From Desulfobulbaceae bacterium (GTDB lineage Bacteria > Desulfobacterota > Desulfobulbia > Desulfobulbales > DAOVSZ01): a DNA stretch of 8,213 nt. The stretch lies in contig DAOVSZ010000106.1 of NCBI GenBank assembly GCA_030627725.1, positions 1 through 8,213 on the forward strand, written 5' to 3'. Positions 6,099 through 8,213 of this stretch are shown here, one piece after another. Under the pieces are notes generated by a model, which was given only the letters and a program-made list of their open reading frames with translations, was not told the DNA's origin and searched no databases. Each line of letters begins with the position of its first letter. Position 1 is the stretch's first letter. A program made the position numbers and the translations under genes.

Positions 6099-7652
6099 CT
6101 ATTCCCATTCAATTGTGCTTGGCGGCTTAGAAGAAATATCATAGACAACCCTGTTCACTCCCCTGACCTCGTTAATGATCCGGTTGGAAATTCTGCCCAG
6201 GAGATCATACGGCAGTCTTGACCAGTCGGCAGTCATTGCATCGACACTGTCCACCGACCTGAACGCCACCACGTTTTCATAGGTCCTCTCATCTCCCATC
6301 ACACCGACCGTCCGGATGGGAAGCAGGACGGCAAAGGACTGCCACGTCTTCCTGTAGAGTCCAGACCGCTTCATCTCCTCCAGCACAATGACATCCGCCT
6401 GTCGCAGGATATGGAGCCGTTCCCCGGTCACTTCGCCGAGGATCCTGATAGCCAGACCAGGGCCGGGGAAGGGCTGACGGTATATCGCCTCTTCGGGAAG
6501 GCCCAGTTCAAGGCCCAGCTGCCGCACTTCATCCTTGAACAATTCGCGCAGCGGTTCGAGCAGGGCAAGCTTCATCACCTCCGGCAGACCGCCGACGTTA
6601 TGGTGCGACTTGATCACTGCTGACGGCCCTTTAAAAGAGACACTTTCAATCACGTCTGGGTATAACGTGCCTTGGGCAAGAAATTTTACATCACCCAGTT
6701 TCTTTGCTTCTTCTTCAAAAATCTTTATAAAACCGTAGCCGATCCTTTTGCGTTTCTCCTCAGGATCGGCAACCCTGTCAAGTTCTTTCAAAAAATAGTC
6801 TTCGGCAGCCACATGGATGACCTTCAAATCTGTCTTTTCCCGAAAAAACCGCAAAACGCTTTCCGTTTCACCGGTCCGCATAAGACCATTATCGACATAG
6901 ATGCATGTCAGCTGGCCGCCAATGGCCCTATGCACCAGCGCAGCGGTGACGGAAGAATCCACGCCTCCGCTTAAGGCGCAGATGACCTGCTCGTCTCCCA
7001 CCTGTTTTCTGATCGCGGCAACTGTCGTTTCGACAAAAGACTGCATGGTCCATTGCGGTTTGCAGCCGCAGAGGCCGAAGATGAAATTCCTGAGGACGTC
7101 CACGCCGATCAGGGTATGCGCCACCTCCGGATGAAACTGGACACCGACAAGAGATTTTTTCGTATGGCGGATAGCGGCATGGGGAGAGTGCTCACTTACA
7201 GCCGACACTTCAAATCCGTCCGGCAGCGCCTCGATTCTGTCTCCATGGCTCATCCAGACCTGGTATTCCGCCCGGTTCTTTTCCATACCGGCAAAGACGC
7301 CGCCGGTAAATAACACCTCAAGGTCGGCCTTGCCGAATTCATGTTTCTCCGCCCTTTCCACCCTGCCGCCAAGTTGCACGGTCATAAGCTGGGCGCCGTA
7401 GCAAATCCCCAGGACAGGTATATCAAGTTCCAAAATCTTTGGGTCAGTCTTTGGGGCATCATCGGCATAGACACTTGCCGGGCCGCCGGAGAACACGATT
7501 CCCTGTGGAGACATTTCCTTGATTTTGTCAATCGAGACATTAAAGGGATGAATCTCGCAATACACCTTCTGTTCACGTATACGACGGGCAATAAGCTGCG
7601 TGGTCTGTGAACCGAAGTCCAGGATCAATATTTTTTCGCTGTGAATATCCAT
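6099..7652 (-). CDS. guaA: GMP synthase (glutamine-hydrolysing)
   Basis: GuaA converts XMP, ATP and glutamine to GMP, the last step of de novo GMP synthesis, in the cytosol. The protein is 517 residues, close to the usual ~525. The N-terminal class I glutamine amidotransferase domain (about 7-195) has the nucleophile C84 in GICYGAQ and the catalytic H174/E176 in VQFHPEV. The ATP-pyrophosphatase domain carries the P-loop SGGVDSS (228-234). The C-terminal XMP-binding/dimerisation domain includes QPFPGPGLAIR (393-403), GVMGDERTYE and the ending SKPPSTIEWE. The open frame continues upstream to a TTG at 7691, but the ATG at 7652 has a well-spaced AAGGA and starts just before the ILILDFGSQ motif. 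guaB lies upstream on the same strand, 171 nt away, with a large hairpin between them. All catalytic motifs are intact. Confidence 0.98.
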   Translation of the reverse strand: MDIHSEKILILDFGSQTTQLIARRIREQKVYCEIHPFNVSIDKIKEMSPQGIVFSGGPASVYADDAPKTDPKILELDIPVLGICYGAQLMTVQLGGRVERAEKHEFGKADLEVLFTGGVFAGMEKNRAEYQVWMSHGDRIEALPDGFEVSAVSEHSPHAAIRHTKKSLVGVQFHPEVAHTLIGVDVLRNFIFGLCGCKPQWTMQSFVETTVAAIRKQVGDEQVICALSGGVDSSVTAALVHRAIGGQLTCIYVDNGLMRTGETESVLRFFREKTDLKVIHVAAEDYFLKELDRVADPEEKRKRIGYGFIKIFEEEAKKLGDVKFLAQGTLYPDVIESVSFKGPSAVIKSHHNVGGLPEVMKLALLEPLRELFKDEVRQLGLELGLPEEAIYRQPFPGPGLAIRILGEVTGERLHILRQADVIVLEEMKRSGLYRKTWQSFAVLLPIRTVGVMGDERTYENVVAFRSVDSVDAMTADWSRLPYDLLGRISNRIINEVRGVNRVVYDISSKPPSTIEWE

Positions 7653-7659
7653 ATTTTTT

Positions 7660-7664
7660 TCCTT
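7660..7664 (-). promoter_or_regulatory. Ribosome binding site AAGGA for guaA
   Basis: AAGGA on the - strand stands 7 nt before the ATG at 7652, separated by an A-rich spacer, and fixes this start rather than codons 13 or 14 positions upstream. Confidence 0.7.
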
Positions 7665-7706
7665 TTTAAACAAAAGGGAGACGGGCATCAATCGTAACTG
7701 ATCACG

Positions 7707-7822
7707 CCTGACCTGTAAGCGATTACAGGTGCCGAAGATAGCCGCAAGCAGGGCGATCGACTATACTTGGGTATGTTGGGCGCCCTGATCGTGGCTAGAT
7801 TCGGTGCCTGTGATCGCTTACA
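7707..7822. repeat. Long near-complete palindrome (hairpin element) between guaB and guaA
   Basis: Arms 7714-7755 and 7781-7822 are 42 nt each. Written as RNA of the + strand, 34 positions are Watson-Crick pairs, four are G-U (7724, 7730, 7731, 7744) and four are mismatches (7737, 7738, 7746, 7748). Pairing continues inward at 7757-7761 with 7775-7779, then after one bulged T at 7763-7766 with 7771-7774, leaving a TTGG loop. The outer left part also contains the smaller palindrome ACCTGTAA-GCGA-TTACAGGT (7711-7730). The flank 7707-7713 resembles the flank of the related element after guaA. No T-run follows on either strand, so it is not a standard terminator. It could be a REP/MITE-like mobile relic, an mRNA processing or stabilising hairpin, or both. 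Confidence 0.85.
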
Positions 7823-7823
7823 A

Positions 7824-8213
7824 TTAACCCAAACGGTAGTTCGGCGCCTCTTTGGTAATAATCACATCATGGACATGGCTTTCCTTGAGACCTGCCGGTG
7901 TAATCCTCACAAACCTGGCCTTCCGCCGCAGTTCCTCGATGTTTTTAGCGCCTACATAGCCCATTCCGGAGCGAAGACCGCCAATGAGCTGATAAATCAT
8001 TGCGGAAAGCGGTCCTCGATAAGGAACCTTCCCCTCAATGCCTTCCGGAACAAGCTTGGCCGGATTTTCCACATCATCCTGAAAATACCTGTCACTGCTT
8101 CCCTTCTTCATCGCTCCAAGTGAGCCCATCCCGCGGTATCCCTTGTATGTTCTCCCCTGGTAAAGAAATGTCTCGCCCGGCGATTCATCAGTGCCGGCAA
8201 AAAGGCTGCCGAT
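7824..8213 (-). CDS. guaB: IMP dehydrogenase, C-terminal part (5' end outside window)
   Basis: GuaB oxidises IMP to XMP with NAD+, the committed step to guanine nucleotides. The 129 visible residues start at IGSLFAGTDESPGE, run through the IMP-binding YRGMGSLGAM, the active-site flap with the catalytic Arg-Tyr in SSDRYFQ, and the C-terminal KVPYRGPL ... QLIGGLRSGMGYVGA ... ESHVHDV, ending in YRLG. The loop with the catalytic cysteine, the CBS pair and the start lie outside the window. The stop (7824-7826) is followed after one base by the long hairpin and then guaA, so guaB-guaA is a probable operon. The frame is intact. Confidence 0.97.
   Translation of the reverse strand: MGSLFAGTDESPGETFLYQGRTYKGYRGMGSLGAMKKGSSDRYFQDDVENPAKLVPEGIEGKVPYRGPLSAMIYQLIGGLRSGMGYVGAKNIEELRRKARFVRITPAGLKESHVHDVIITKEAPNYRLG

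Noticed and set aside
7653..7691. Longer GuaA start at the TTG or ATG near 7688-7691
   Set aside because: GuaA proteins begin shortly before the LDFGSQ motif, and the ATG at 7652 has a properly spaced AAGGA.
7714..7822. Guanine riboswitch or intrinsic terminator between guaB and guaA
   Set aside because: The structure is a single long hairpin, not a three-way junction, and no T-run follows on either strand.
3280..7822. CRISPR array from the intergenic repeats
   Set aside because: The repeats are few, palindromic, irregularly placed and not separated by uniform spacers; there are no cas genes.
7707..7823. Target-site duplication flanking the long hairpin
   Set aside because: The outer flanks (ending GACC on the left, starting ATTAA on the right) share no direct repeat, so insertion by a duplicating transposase cannot be shown.

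Overview
The window is ordinary chromosomal DNA from a Gram-negative-type bacterium, most likely a sulfate- or sulfur-metabolising deltaproteobacterium (Desulfobacterota). This is an inference from the gene mix: a stand-alone FmdE-type protein, a CheY-like receiver fused to TPR repeats, a cytosolic GAF histidine kinase, and guaB-guaA. I saw no phage, transposase, CRISPR array or RNA gene.

Layout. Positions 1-1161 (+ strand) hold the 3' half of a UDP-sugar 2-epimerase of the WbjD/FnlC type and, 2 bp downstream, an FmdE-family protein with a C-terminal four-cysteine zinc site. Everything from 1151 to the right end lies on the - strand. Reading in the direction of transcription (right to left), the genes are guaB (3' part only), guaA, a GAF histidine kinase, a CheY-TPR response regulator 16 nt behind it, and a 700-residue protein of unknown function. 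That last protein has a CCHC zinc knuckle, TPR-like helices, coiled coil and two C-terminal membrane segments. Its 3' end overlaps the FmdE gene tail to tail by 11 bp.

How the genes work together. GuaB (IMP to XMP) and GuaA (XMP to GMP) are the two steps of GMP synthesis. guaA ends in a clear intrinsic terminator. The kinase and CheY-TPR protein form a two-gene signalling operon with intact phosphotransfer residues. The regulator has no DNA-binding domain, so its output is probably protein-protein contact. The zinc-knuckle/TPR membrane protein, 108 bp downstream on the same strand, may belong to the same system, but nothing in the sequence proves it.

The most unusual material is intergenic. 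The guaB-guaA gap contains a nearly complete 109-bp hairpin starting 1 nt after the guaB stop. A shortened relative of the same repeat, sharing a nearly identical 18-nt core, sits 1 nt after the guaA stop. A different pair of short repeats follows the CheY-TPR stop. These look like REP/MITE-like dispersed elements and are the best candidates for something undescribed here. The other leading candidate is the CCHC protein.
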